DNA from: Mesorhabditis belari
Taxonomy: Eukaryota; Nematoda; Chromadorea; Rhabditida; Rhabditidae
Assembly (NCBI GenBank): GCA_958450365.1
Contig: CAUEEP010000887.1
Location: 62,001-126,000, forward strand
DNA: 64,000 nt
Direction: 5' to 3'
This document shows positions 42,781 through 53,918 of the stretch, piece by piece. A program made the position numbers and the translations under genes. The stretch's first letter is position 1. Each line of letters begins with the position of its first letter. A model generated the notes under the pieces. That model saw only the letters and a list, made by a program, of their open reading frames with translations. It had not been told where the DNA came from and ran no database searches.

Positions 42781-43600
42781 ACCCCCGGAAATATTGTGGC
42801 TTTAAAGAAAGTTTGAAAATTATTTAAAAATTACTTTAAATAATATTTTGAATGCTTTAAATGGTAATATCTATTAAAAAAGACAGTATTTTTGGTGTAC
42901 AGTAGCGTAGTCGTTAATCGTTTTACTAAATAAGGCTAAATTCAAAGATAAACAAAGCTATTGAAGTCATTTGATAGCTTTAAATCTCCTCTTGAAAAAT
43001 AGTATAAAATTAACAAGGACTTTTTGAGAAATCCAATAACAAAACTCCTTAAAAATGGAAACGAATTGAATGGAAACGAAAAATGATTGTCATTAACACG
43101 GCCCGGTGAGTCATACGCGTCATTAGGCCGTCATTAGGCCGTCCTTAGTGAGTCGGATGAGTCATCAATGGCTATAACTCAAAATGTGAAAGCGGAATCG
43201 ACTTATGCTTACTTTCATCAGAATCTACGTCAAATTTGATTAAAGAAGTATATAATTTGTTTTATAGACTTACCAACAAAATTATGGAGAAAATTAGGGT
43301 CAAAGTGAGATAAGTGCCTACCCCCCTAGACATTTGTCTAGGGGGGAGTAGAGAATCGGAGTTGGACTACTCTTCATAATCATAGAACTCCATCAATAGC
43401 TCTATGATTGAAGACTCCTCTTGACCTCTGAGTAAGTCAAAGGGTACTGTATTAACTGGCTCAAACTTTACTGACTTTACTGACTTTACTGTGCCGCCTT
43501 CAACTCATTTACGAGCGATCAGCTCATTGTAAATCAAAGTTTTGAGTTAGTTTAGAGCTTTTAGTTTTCATAGTTTTGTGAAATAACAGAAATTTGTGTT
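42781..43600. other. Intergenic with dispersed-repeat fragments
   Basis: 43165-43400 (ATAACTCAAAATGT..AATCTACGTCAAATTT and AGAGAATCGGAGTT) is related to 29030-29340 in a different order. CCCCCCTAGACATTTGTCTAGGGGGG at about 43321 is a compact hairpin. No gene seen. Confidence 0.5.
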
Positions 43601-44208
43601 CCCATTCAAAAGAGAAGCCTTATATACAGAATAGGTTTACTAGATCGCGAATGATACTTTAGGCTTTCAAATAGTAGAAAATAGAGCTGAATTCATCATC
43701 TAGAAATCGAGAGAAGAGAATAACAAGACAACAAAGACAAATAGACATAATCCAGAAAAACAAGGTAATAACATCACTTTTACTCTTGTTTAACCAACCA
43801 AAACCCTCAAAAAACAGAAATTTCTGTTCCACGTTCAAAAGAGAGGCCTTATACACCGAATAGGTTTACTAGATCGCGAACGATTACGCAGCTGAACAAA
43901 GAACACCTCAAGGATGTCTCTTTTCCTTTGTAGCTGGCCTCAAATGAAGGTATTTAGCTATAAATTTCAGGCCAAGGGTTTTCGAGGTCGGTGAATCGAT
44001 TGGCTGGGTTTATTTGATTGAATTTATCAATTGAAGCCCTCAATTCAAGCAGAAATTCTCTACAATCTTTCTTCAAGCTTTTCATTGAGCTTTATCCTGC
44101 TTTATCTTACTTTATCATACTTTATCATGCTTTATCCTGCTTTATCATACTTTATCATACTTTATTATGCAAAAAGCTCATCCCTTTATAAAGCCCCATT
44201 GATAAATA
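43600..44208. repeat. Segmental repeat, copy 1
   Basis: About 500 bp nearly identical to 47040-47545 in direct orientation (shared AAACAGAAATTTCTGTTCC, TAGGTTTACTAGATCGCGAA and TTTTCGAGGTC blocks). Its right end (GAAGCCCTCAATTCAAGCAG) is also present inverted at 46845-46925, next to the mariner at 45635-46835. CTTTATC units fill 44090-44165. Confidence 0.85.
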
Positions 44209-45013
44209 TTGGGTTGATGCATAATTATCCGGACTTCTTTTATAAATGATTTTATTTAACAAAAAATAACATAAATAGTTAGAAAAATATGTTTAATTGA
44301 TTATTCTGGAGCATATTCACCGCCTACATCAATAACTGATTGCCATTTGATTGGAAGACGATCGATTCCACGAGCGAAGAATAAACGATCTTTGGAGGCA
44401 ATCCACGCTTTAACATCGTCTATCAAGTCATCCAAATCGTTGTAGATCTTATTTGTTTGCCAATTTTTGAGCGATCGATTGACGTGGTAGTCCGTTGGGG
44501 CTTCTCCAGTTCTTTGAGATCGCGAAACGAAACGAGTTCGTGTGGGACCCATCCAGCCAATTTCCATACTTTGCCAAGCTTTTTGAGATGGCGCACGATC
44601 GTTGACTGGTCAACATTGAATTCATCTGCCAGCATTCTGGTTGTCAGGCTTTCGTCTTCTTCAACGGCTTCCAGAAGTGCCTTGTCATCGAATTCTGATG
44701 GCCGTCCTCTTCCTGGTTCATCATCAACACTTGTGTTACCGGACTTGAAACGATCGAACCATTCATAAACTGTTGCACGTCCAATTGTTCCTTGACCAAA
44801 AAGTTCTTTGAGATCGCGAAACGACTCTGCGGCAGACCATCCCTTTTCGAAGTGGTAGAGCATGATATGGCGAAGATGGATATGATTGTCGACACGCATT
44901 TTGTTCACTAAAGAATAACGAATATTTAAAAAAAAGAAATAGACAAAAAGCTTTCAAAACAAAAAAGATACAAGCACGCAAAAAGAAGTCCGGATAATTA
45001 TGCATCAACCCAA
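44209..45013 (-). mobile_element. Mariner deletion derivative (805 bp)
   Basis: Inverted ends of 29 bp (TTGGGTTGATGCATAATTAT..) with TA at 44207-44208 and 45014-45015. On the minus strand, 44908-44530 encodes an intact N-terminal DNA-binding half (GWSAAESF, YEWFDRFKSGNTSVDDE, ..GWVPHEL). 44477-44301 encodes the C-terminal tail (NWQTNKIYNDLDDLIDDVKAWI..GGEYAPE). The whole DD34D catalytic core is gone. The junction carries an extra copy of a 22-bp sequence from the N-terminal region. Confidence 0.93.
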
Positions 45014-45634
45014 TATGATTAAAAACTAATTAAATAAAGAGAAATGATGAAATGATGTAAATATTAGTAAAGAATGGAATAGCAAAAAGTAAAAATAAAA
45101 TCAAAAATAGAAACTACATCAATTCCCTTTTAATTTTCAGCTTTTTAAGTCAAAGTTTAAATAAAATTACAACGAAATTCACTAGTTTACGATTCGTTTA
45201 CGCATTTTTCTTAAGCCAAACACAAACCTGAATGAATTAAAGCTTTGAAATAAGTAGAAAGAAATACAAATAACCCTATAACTTCATTATTTTATTATTT
45301 TTACTATTTTTATACTCAAAAAGTGTAATCAATCTTTTAGTTTTCATTGATGACTCATTGAAAATGAAAGAAAAAAGAAGTTTTCCTTTTCTTTAGCTCT
45401 GACAAAACTTGCTAAATCATCAGAAATCACTTTTTTATATGAAAAATAGATAAAGATCTATTTCCGGGTTCTCGAAAAGATTTGTTATTTTTTAATTTTC
45501 ATAAAAAGATTGAAAAACGATCAATCAACGATGCATTCATCATTCAAGTGAGAGAAAACGAAAAAAAATGTTTAAAAGAATGTTTAATAGTAATCGAATT
45601 ATATAGTTTTTAGAAGATTTATCTAGCTTTTCTA
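45014..45634. other. Intergenic, no supported feature
   Basis: A/T-rich sequence between two mariners. No exon, repeat array or RNA gene is visible. Confidence 0.5.
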
Positions 45635-46835
45635 TTGGGTTGATGAATTGAAAACTGCGGGACTTTGAACTAAAATTTATTCAAGACCAAACCATAAATT
45701 CCTTCCAAATACATTCCATTATTATTGACGACTTCTGCTTATTTTACAGGTAATTTGCGGCTTCCTCTTTCGTAGTAGGGTTTTGGTTTTAAATCGAAAA
45801 ACTTTCAAAGCCAAACCTTGACTGCTTCTTCCGAATCGAAGTGTTCTCCCGCAAGCTCATGATCCGGAATAAATAGTAATCAAAAGGTCCGGACTGTATG
45901 GGGAATGTGCCAAAAGTTCCCAAACAAGGCTATTTATTTTAGAGCGAGTCAGTTTTGCAACATGAGGGCGTGCGTTGTCGTGGAGGAGAACGATCTTTGA
46001 CTTGGAGGGCCTATTCTCCTTCAGGGATTCATTCACCTTTCCCAACTGTTCACTGTATTTGATTGCATTAACGGTCGTCTTGCTATCCAGCAGCTCCAAG
46101 AGTACAAGTATGTGAGACAAGTGTGAGACTCAAAAATGGAGGACTGGAGATGTCAGCTGTCAGCCCAGTTGGGCACTTTCTTCAAAAGAAACCCATTTTG
46201 GTGTCAATAGAAAAGTTGTAGAGAATCAAAAATTAGGCTTATAGCCAAATTTCCAAAAAGATACACTTAGTAGTTTCGCTTAAAATGCAAGTTTTGTGAA
46301 AGTTTCGTAAATTTGGCATTTCTTGAAAACCAGTTTTTGAATCGTTCTGAAAATTTGGATATAAGCTTAATTTTTGATTCTCTACAACTTTTCCATTGAC
46401 ACCAAAATGGGTTTCTTTTGAAGACTGGGACATCTGGAGCTCAAACTCGGACACTAGGATATCTCCAGTCCTCCACTTTTGCGTCTCCAGTAGTTTTCGC
46501 ATCCAATAGATTGAGATTAGCCTTGATTTGAGGAGAAGTCAATGTCCAATTTGAGGATTCGAAGCCGGCCATATTTGTTTGGAAAGGCAGAGGGAAGGGG
46601 GTTATGTAAAGGCCCTGCGCTAGACGACGAGCAATTACGCCGCCGCACAAAGAACACATAGAACACACAAATTTTAAGCGAAACTACTAAGTGTATCTTT
46701 TTGGAAATGTGGATATAAGCTTAATTTTTGATTCTCTACAACTTTTCCATTGACACCAAAATGGGTTTCTTTTGAAGAAAGTGCTCAAACTGTCACATAT
46801 GACAATAGCCGGCAGTTTTCAATTCACCAATCCAA
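45635..46835 (-). mobile_element. Degenerate mariner, long copy (1201 bp)
   Basis: Ends TTGGGTTGATGAATTGAAAA.. and mirror, with TA at 45633-45634 and 46836-46837. The minus frame 46120-45857 keeps LLDSKTTVNA, KIVLLHDNARPHVAKLTRSK (second catalytic Asp) and HSPYSPDL, then shifts frame. The region 46190-46780 is rearranged into repeated and inverted copies of TAGAGAATCAAAAATTAGGC. Inactive. Same family as 17045-17696. Confidence 0.9.
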
Positions 46836-46989
46836 TATGATGAAGCATGATAAAGCTCAATGAAAAGCCTGAAGAAAGATTGTAGAGAGCTTGTAGAGAA
46901 TTTCTGCTTGAATTGAGGGCTCCAATTGATAAATGCGACGCGAATAATTGCAAAATAAGAACGCAAAAAGGAAGGAAACGGATGCGACC

Positions 46990-47560
46990 CATAGCTTTAT
47001 CTAGAGATTATATTATTGATAACCATTACGTAGCTTATAAAGGATATTTCAAGCTTTCGAATAGTAGAAAATAAAGCTGAATTCACCATCTAGAAATCGA
47101 GAGACTCTAGAATAACAAGACAACAAAGACAAATAGACATAATCCAGAAAAACAAGGTAATAACATCACTTTTACTCTTCTTTAACCAACCAAAACCCTC
47201 AAAAAACAGAAATTTCTGTTCCGCGTTCAAAAGAGAAGCCTTATACACCGAATAGGTTTACTAGATCGCGAACGATTACGCACCTGAACAAAGAACACCT
47301 CAAGGATTTCTCTTTTGGCTTGTAGCTGGCCCCAAATGAAGATATTTAGCTGTAAATTTCAGCCCAAGGGTTTTCGAGGTCAGTGAATCGATTGGCGGGG
47401 TTTATTTGATTGGATTTATCAACTGAAGCCCTCAATTCAAGCAGAAATCCTCTACAAACTTTCTTCACGCTTTTCATACAGCTTTATCATGCTTTATCCG
47501 GCTTTATCATACTTTATCATTCAAATAGCTCATCCCTTTATAAAGCAATTTAAATAATTA
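46990..47560. repeat. Segmental repeat, copy 2
   Basis: Direct copy of 43600-44200, highly similar. The two copies frame the 44.2-46.9 kb mariner cluster, so a duplication or nested insertion history is likely. Confidence 0.85.
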
Positions 47561-47679
47561 AGCAGAATATTACTTCTAGACAACGTTATGAATCTTTAGA
47601 GTGTGAATATTCATTAAAAATTTCTGAGATAACGAATAAAATCGAAAGTTTCTCTTTTTCAATGAAAATTTCTCTTTTT

Positions 47680-50538
47680 TTAACGTTTATCGAATTTCTT
47701 AAAGATTAAACTTCGATGAAATTTATAAAGCTCAAAATGAATGTCGAATCCAGGCAATGCTTTATGACGATAACCATAAAGAAGAGCCTCTTCAATGAGC
47801 GCATCATCGAATCCAATGTACTGATAAAAGCCGCCATCAGTGCACTCAACGATGAAATCATTCTCGACTTTCTTCAGCAAATCATCAAGCCGATAGCATT
47901 TATTGTACATCGAAAGCATCGTGATTCCAATGACCAAAAAATTGCCGACATTTTGATACTTTGAAAAGTGATTGATGAAATCTCGCAACAAATTCCCCAC
48001 TGTTTTATCACGATCGGCTTTTTCTGGACTAATGATCACCTCATTACTCCATGGACATTGAAACCAAATATTTTCAAGTGAGAGATTGAATTGGAATGGA
48101 TCACTTTTTGTCGCATCGATTTGAGTGAGACGTCTTGGGGATGAAGAGAGATTTAGAATGGCATTGAGTCGACGAAAAATCGCTTCATCGAATGGTTCTG
48201 AAATTGAAATCGGAAATTTTGGGCAAATTTTCGGTACACTTAGAACTAGAGTGTGTTCTCTCTTTTCTAACTAAGGTAAAGCACGAAATTTTTGTGAGCT
48301 TTCGTTTCTGATTCAAATAAATCTTGCGAAATCTAGCACTTTAACGGTTTGAATTGCTTTGAATGCTTTGTGATTGTGTTTTATTGATGTTAACAGCTTT
48401 TTTAACAGCTTATAGCTTTGGTAACAGCTTTGTTAACAGCTTATAGATTTGTTAACAGCTTATAGCTTTGGTAACAGCTTTGTTAACAGCTTATAGCTTT
48501 GGTAACAGCTTTGTTAACAGCTTATAGCTTTGGTAACAGCTTTGTTAACAGCTTATAGCTTTGGTAACAGCTTTGTTAACAGCTTATAGCTTTGGTAACA
48601 GCTTTGTTAACAGCTTATAGCTTTGGTAACAGCTTTGTTAACAGCTTATAGCTTTGGTAACAGCTTTGTTAACAGCTTATAGCTTTGGTAACAGCTTTGT
48701 TAACAGCTTATAGATTTGTTAACAGCTTTGTTAACAGCTTTGTTAACAGCTTAGTGATACAATAGTTAGAATGTAAAGCTTTGTTATACTTAGAGATAGA
48801 ATAGTTTCAAGGTAAAGTATTAGTATTCAAGAAAAAAAGATACGAAACCAAGAGCGGGATCGAACCCTCATCTTACGACTGATAGGCCATTCCACTATCC
48901 ACTAGGCCACCCATGCTCTTTAAAGTTAGCTTTTTGTGAGCTTTCGTTTCTGATTCACATAAATCTTGCGAAATCTAGTACTTTAACGTTTTCAATTGCT
49001 TTGAATGCTTTGTGATCGCATTTTATCACCTTTAACCCATTCGAAACCGCAGCGTTTTTTCTTTTTTTTCGTCTACGGACCAAGCCCTTTTTTGACATTT
49101 TTGACTCCGAAGCAGTTTATTTATGGTTGGAAAGATGCAAGAGAGTCTCCTACACCATTTATTTTTGATGAAGAACGATTTGGATTTGACTTCAGTACTT
49201 TTCAAAATCCTATATTATTCTTATTTTATCGACGACAAATTAATCAGCATGTTAGTAGGCGAATCTAATAAACATGGAAAAAGGAAAAAAAACTGGCAGG
49301 ATTTCGATGCAAGCTCTTCCTGGCTCTGTATCGTGACTACTGGAGTAGCAGGTCTGGATTAGGAGGATTTTCCCACATGTCCCACATTATGTCAAGAGCA
49401 AAATTTGAATCTATTCTTCGAAACCTGCGTTTTTGTGATAATGAACTGGATCCTGCGGGAGATCGGCTTTATAAGATTAGAGCTATTATGGAACATTTCA
49501 ATGCAAAACCAGAGACTGCATTGATTCCGGGTAAATATAAAACATCTTCTTTGCCCACGTAATTTGTAGATCTGCTACAATTGGAATATACATGCAATGC
49601 TGAAAAACAGCAAAAAAAAAACCAATTAATTGAATGAAAATAGCTCAATTAGCGCTGCAGCGAATAATCGCTGCAGCGGTTCGTTCCTGAGTTTTTGCTG
49701 CAGCGATTATTCGCTGCAGAAGTTTCGAATGGGTTAAAACCTTTTACTCTGTTATACTTAGAGGTACAATAGTTACAATGCAAAGTAAAGTATTATAATA
49801 TAAATAGTTTCAATGTAAAGTATTAGTATTAAAGAAAAAAAAGATTCAAAAACCAGGCGGGATCGAACCCTCATCTTAAGATTGATAGGCCATTCCACTA
49901 TCCACTAGGCCACCCATCGTGTTGAAAAGCGCTCTTTAAAGTTAGCTTTTTGTGAGCTTTTGTTTCTGATTCACATAAATCTTGCGAAATGTTTTACATT
50001 TTAGAAAACGGATTTGAAGAGATTGAAGATTTGAGGATTTGAAGAGCAACCTTTTGATTTCCCTTCAATTTAAACCCCTTTTTCGAGCCACCCGCCACCT
50101 CCTATGGCCAAGTGGCTCCTACGGCCAAAGCTTCGGTCTCTAGCTAGAAACATCGCGGGTTCGAATCCCCGTGCCGACAAATATCTTTTGTTTTTTTCTC
50201 AACCATCAACTATGTTCAAAGTTGCCGAATTGAAAACACAATTGAATTAAAATTTTAAAAAACCGACCTTCATTGTGCTTGATCTCTTTCTCGAATCGTC
50301 CATTCTCAACACTTGCCCTCATCGCATCTAATTGAGCTCTTTCAACACTCGGAATCTCCTCCTCCAACGTTGTCGCAGTGATCCCATTCCATCCATTTCT
50401 CATCGCCGCGATCGCCGTGCTGAACGTGAAATTCCCCTCACCGACAAAGAGAATCGGTTGCAGTTCATCGATTAAACGATTTTTTAGAATATTTTTGCGA
50501 AATTCTTCTTGAAAATATTCTTTACAGAATGGTTGCAT
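47680..50538 (-). CDS. BMT5/DUF2431-like Rossmann protein
   Basis: Two exons, 50268-50538 and 47680-48197, joined in phase 1 (262 aa). Exon 1 has ILFVGEGNFTFSTAIAA (residues 29-45), the glycine-rich SAM-binding signature of the DUF2431 family, then GITATTLEEEIPS. Exon 2 has LENIWFQCPWS and GNLLRDFINHFSKYQNVGNFLVIGIT, matching the family's later strand-helix region. In yeast the family member BMT5 methylates U2634 N3 of 25S rRNA. Nematode members are diverged, so methyltransferase activity is an inference. The 2.07-kb intron holds a minisatellite, two tRNA-like repeats, a piggyBac relic and another tRNA-like sequence. No clear poly(A) signal was found. Confidence 0.82.
48395..48755. repeat. 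31-bp minisatellite
   Basis: About 11 units of AACAGCTTTGTTAACAGCTT plus ATAGCTTTGGT, in the intron of the DUF2431-like gene. Confidence 0.95.
48852..48920 (-). other. tRNA-like repeat, copy 1
   Basis: Minus strand carries A-box TGGCCTAGTGGATAG and B-box GGTTCGATCCC at tRNA-like spacing. Only about five acceptor pairs (AGAGC/GCTCT) can form, and the T-stem is mismatched. It is part of a duplicated unit with 49856-49918, so it is a tRNA-derived repeat rather than a gene. Confidence 0.5.
49036..49733 (+). mobile_element. piggyBac relic (698 bp)
   Basis: Flanked by TTAA at 49032-49035 and 49734-49737, with inverted ends CCCATTCGAAAC..GTTTCGAATGGG, the piggyBac target and terminal pattern. Subterminal CTGCAGCGAATAATCGCTGCAG palindromes occur near 49650-49715. 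Plus-strand frames give FQNPI..FY, then LISMLVGESNKHGK, then MSRAKFESILRNLRFCDN..DRLYKIRAI, the N-terminal part of the DDE_Tnp_1_7 domain. It is broken by frameshifts and a stop at 49560-49562, before any catalytic Asp. Dead. Confidence 0.92.
49856..49918 (-). other. tRNA-like repeat, copy 2
   Basis: Almost identical to 48852-48920 with the same flanks (TTAGTATT.AAG.AAAAAA and GTTAGCTTTTTGTGAGCTTT). The piggyBac relic is inserted between the two copies. Confidence 0.5.
50108..50178 (+). other. tRNA-like sequence
   Basis: A-box-like TGGCCAAGTGGCT and a good B box GGTTCGAATCC lie at tRNA spacing, and a GTGCCGAC 3' end is present, but no matching 5' acceptor strand. Likely pseudogene or SINE head, inside the DUF2431-like gene intron. 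Confidence 0.45.
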
Positions 50539-50629
50539 TTTGGCAAAGCTTTTTTTTAGAATAAAATAAAATAGTGAAGTGCCGAGAAAGTTGAGAGTTT
50601 TCGATAGGGATTAATCAAACAAAAAAAAT

Positions 50630-50975
50630 GAAAGAAAGCAAAAGAAAGCAAAAGAAAAGCAAAAGAAAGCAAAAGAAAAGCAAAAGAAAGCAAAAGAAAG
50701 CAAAAGAAAAGCAAAAGAGCAATAAAGCAATAAAGCATTAAAGCAATAAAGCAATAAAGCAATAAAGCAATAAAGCTATAAAGCAATAAAGAAATAAAGC
50801 AATAAAGCTATAAAGCTATAAAGAAATAAAGCTATAAAGCAATAAAGCAATAAAGCTATAAAGCAATAAAGCAATAAAGCAATAAAGCAATAAAGCTATA
50901 AAGCAATAAAGAAATAAAGCTATAAAGCTATAAAGAAATAAAACAATAAAGAAATAAAGCAATAAAGCAATAAAA
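50630..50975. repeat. AGCAAAAGAA and AATAAAGC microsatellite arrays
   Basis: About 80 bp of AGCAAAAGAAA units followed by about 260 bp of AATAAAGC units with TATAAAGC variants. It lies between the DUF2431-like gene start and the scramblase 3' end. Confidence 0.95.
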
Positions 50976-51234
50976 ATGGAGGAAAAAATTCATTGAAAAA
51001 GATTCATTGAAAAAGATTGATTGTTTATTGATAAAGTCACGTTTTCAACAAAAATTTGAACCCTTGAAAAGTTGAAAGAAAAGCTGAGACGATGCTTTTT
51101 GTGTTTGCTTGTGCTTTCATAACGATTCAGTGCACGAAAAGGTTTGTGTTTCCTAGCACAAAGTACAGTTTGAACGTCTTCTAAATCGTCTTGTCAACAT
51201 TTGAACGTAATTAACCGGCAAAATCTTTTCGATA

Positions 51235-51240
51235 TTTATT
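51235..51240 (-). terminator. Possible poly(A) signal of the scramblase
   Basis: AATAAA on the minus strand about 170 bp after the stop codon. Confidence 0.4.
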
Positions 51241-51411
51241 TTTCATCAAATTCATTATTTAATAGACTCTTTTGCTTAGTTATAAGATATTTAAATTGAT
51301 TTTTGATTTTAATTTTGCTTTTGCTTTTGATTTTAATTTTGATCACAAGAAACAAGGCAATTTTATGGCTTTCTTTTTTTTCGATCGTTTTTGCTCGATC
51401 TCAATCTCAGC

Positions 51412-53631
51412 TCAATCCGCGTTCTGCACATTGTTTTGTTTGTTTTCGAATTGAAGGAAATCCTGAAATGAGATTTGAATATAGTTAAGTGAAAATTAAG
51501 ATTTTCTAAAGTTAAACATAAGTTAAGTTAAACATAATGCGAAAAAAGAAAAACTTACAATCAAAAAAGTCGCTCCCAACAAAGCCGCTTTACACCTCAC
51601 GTCCAGATCGACGGGAACTAAAATCTGTTTGATTTTTTTGGCTTTTATAGCTTGGTTTTATAGCTTTTATAGCTTTTATAGCCTAAGTTTCAAAGTTTTC
51701 AGCTAGTTCTTCCGCTAGTTTTTCAGCTAGTTTTTCAGCTAGTTTTCAGCTAGTTTTCAGCTAGTTTCTCAGCTAGTTTTCAGCTAGTTTTCAGCTGGTT
51801 TTTCAGCTAGTTTTCAGCTAGTTTTCAGCTAGTTTTTCAGCTAGTTTTTCAGCTAGTTCTTCCGCTAGTTTCTCAGCTAGTTTTTCAGCTAGTTTCTCAG
51901 CTAGTTTTTCAGCTTTTTTCTAGCCTTTAGCTTCCTTTCTTAAACCAGTTTTAAAGCCTATTTTCTAGAAGAAGCCTATTTTCATTTTACTTTGAGGGCT
52001 TTGAATTATTCTAATTAGGATTCTATTCTAATTCAAATTCTATTTCACACTTGCAAAAACCAAGCTCCAATTGGTAGACTCAATAAAATAGATGGCGCCA
52101 ATCGGTCAAGCGGTCTTATTGGCTAGGGGCGATTTTTCGACTGATCAAAATGATCAAAATGGTCAAAATGATCAAAATTGTCGAAATCGTCAAAACTTTA
52201 AACGCGTTTTTCTCGCCAGGATCTTCATTTAGACAAAAACTGAATCGATATTTAGAATCGATTTGTGTTTAGAATCGATTTCTTCTAAAATATCTTCTAA
52301 AATATCTTCTAAATAGATCTGTATTTAGTCGTATTTAGCCATGTCAAACTTGCATTCAACAGAAAATGTGTTCGCCTGGGTGAGCGTTTCTTTAACTCCA
52401 ATAACTGGTGATAGTTTGATTTTTGCTTGAATTGCCTCTAATCTCTTTTAATCTCTTTTAAAATTTACATTCAACAGAGAATGTGTCCGCTTGTGTGAAC
52501 GCCTCTTTCACCCATCCACCCCATTTCTTTCGAATCGCTCCACACGGTTGACCCTCGGGATTCATGATCTGAAAATAGAAAGCATAATCTTTTGGGGGAT
52601 CGTCAAAACAGCGCCACAATAGAAAACATTCAAAACAAATGGTTTTATGAGCTAGGGGCGTACTTTTAAGGTCTTATTGTCTTGTCAAATTTCTCACAAT
52701 CCAAAAAACCAAGTCGGCTCAAGTTTTATATCAAAAGATTCCTTGCATTCTTGGCTAAATGATGGGTGAAACAGTTTTTTAAAAAAAGTTAATATTTCAT
52801 AGATAAAAGGAGCACTCAAAATGGGTCTCTAAAGATATTCAGTTAACCAACTGGGTGCTCTTTTTATCTATGAAATATTAACTTTTTTTAAAAAACTGTT
52901 TCACCCATCATTTAGCTAAGAAAGCAAGAAATCTTTTGATATAAAATTTGAACCGGCTTGGTTTTTTGAATTTTTAGAAATTTGACAAGACAATAAGACC
53001 TTAAAAGAACGCCCCTAGCTCATAAGACCATCTGTTTTGAAAGTTTTCTATTATGGCGCTGTTTTTGACTACTCCCCAATCTTTTCCCTATCAAAGAAAA
53101 CAAAGAAAGTCCACTTTTTCGAATCAAATCTTTAAACTTCATCGTTTACCTTTGAAAAGACCCATTTCAGGCTTTATATAAAGCTTTAAATCAAGCCAGT
53201 GTCACCTCTTCACCTCAAAAACTTTATCCGCACAACAATTGCAATTGTATGTCCACGAGCACATATTTGGGCCGGAGATTCTAAAAAATTCCATGAATTT
53301 TCCCCTCAAAAACTTTTGAAACTTGAAAATCTCCTTGCTTTCATCTCCATTCAAAACGGAGAAATTGTTTGCACAGCAGCTGAAACGTTGCCTCACCATT
53401 CCGATCTGAAAATGGTCAATGAAAGAGATGAAAGAATAGAAAGAAGAAAAGTTTTCTTTAATCAAAGACAGACGGAGAAAAAGATGTTTAAAATCTAGAT
53501 TCTTTTAACTCTTTGGGACACTTTTTTCAGTTTAATTTTTATCTAATTTGCGTCCTTTCTGAATCCATAGTCTACTAGATATAGTAGCTTCTAGAAATCT
53601 TTGTCTGTCTGTCTATCTGTCTGTCTGTCTA

Positions 53632-53666
<35 letters not shown>

Positions 53667-53885
53667 GTCTGTCTGTCTATCTGTCTGTCTGTCTATCTGT
53701 CTGTCTGTCTATCTGTCTATCTGTCATCTGTCTGTCTGTCTGTCTATCTGTCTATCTGTCTATCTGTCTGTCTGTCTATCTATCTGTCTGTCTGTCTATC
53801 TGTCTGTCTGTCTGTCTGTCTGTCTGTCGTCTGTATCTATCTATCTATCTATCTATCATCATCTATCTATCTATCTATCTATCTA

Positions 53886-53918
<33 letters not shown>

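Noticed and set aside
48852..50178. Three functional tRNA genes
   Set aside because: A and B boxes are good, but acceptor and T stems do not pair properly and two copies are part of a repeat.
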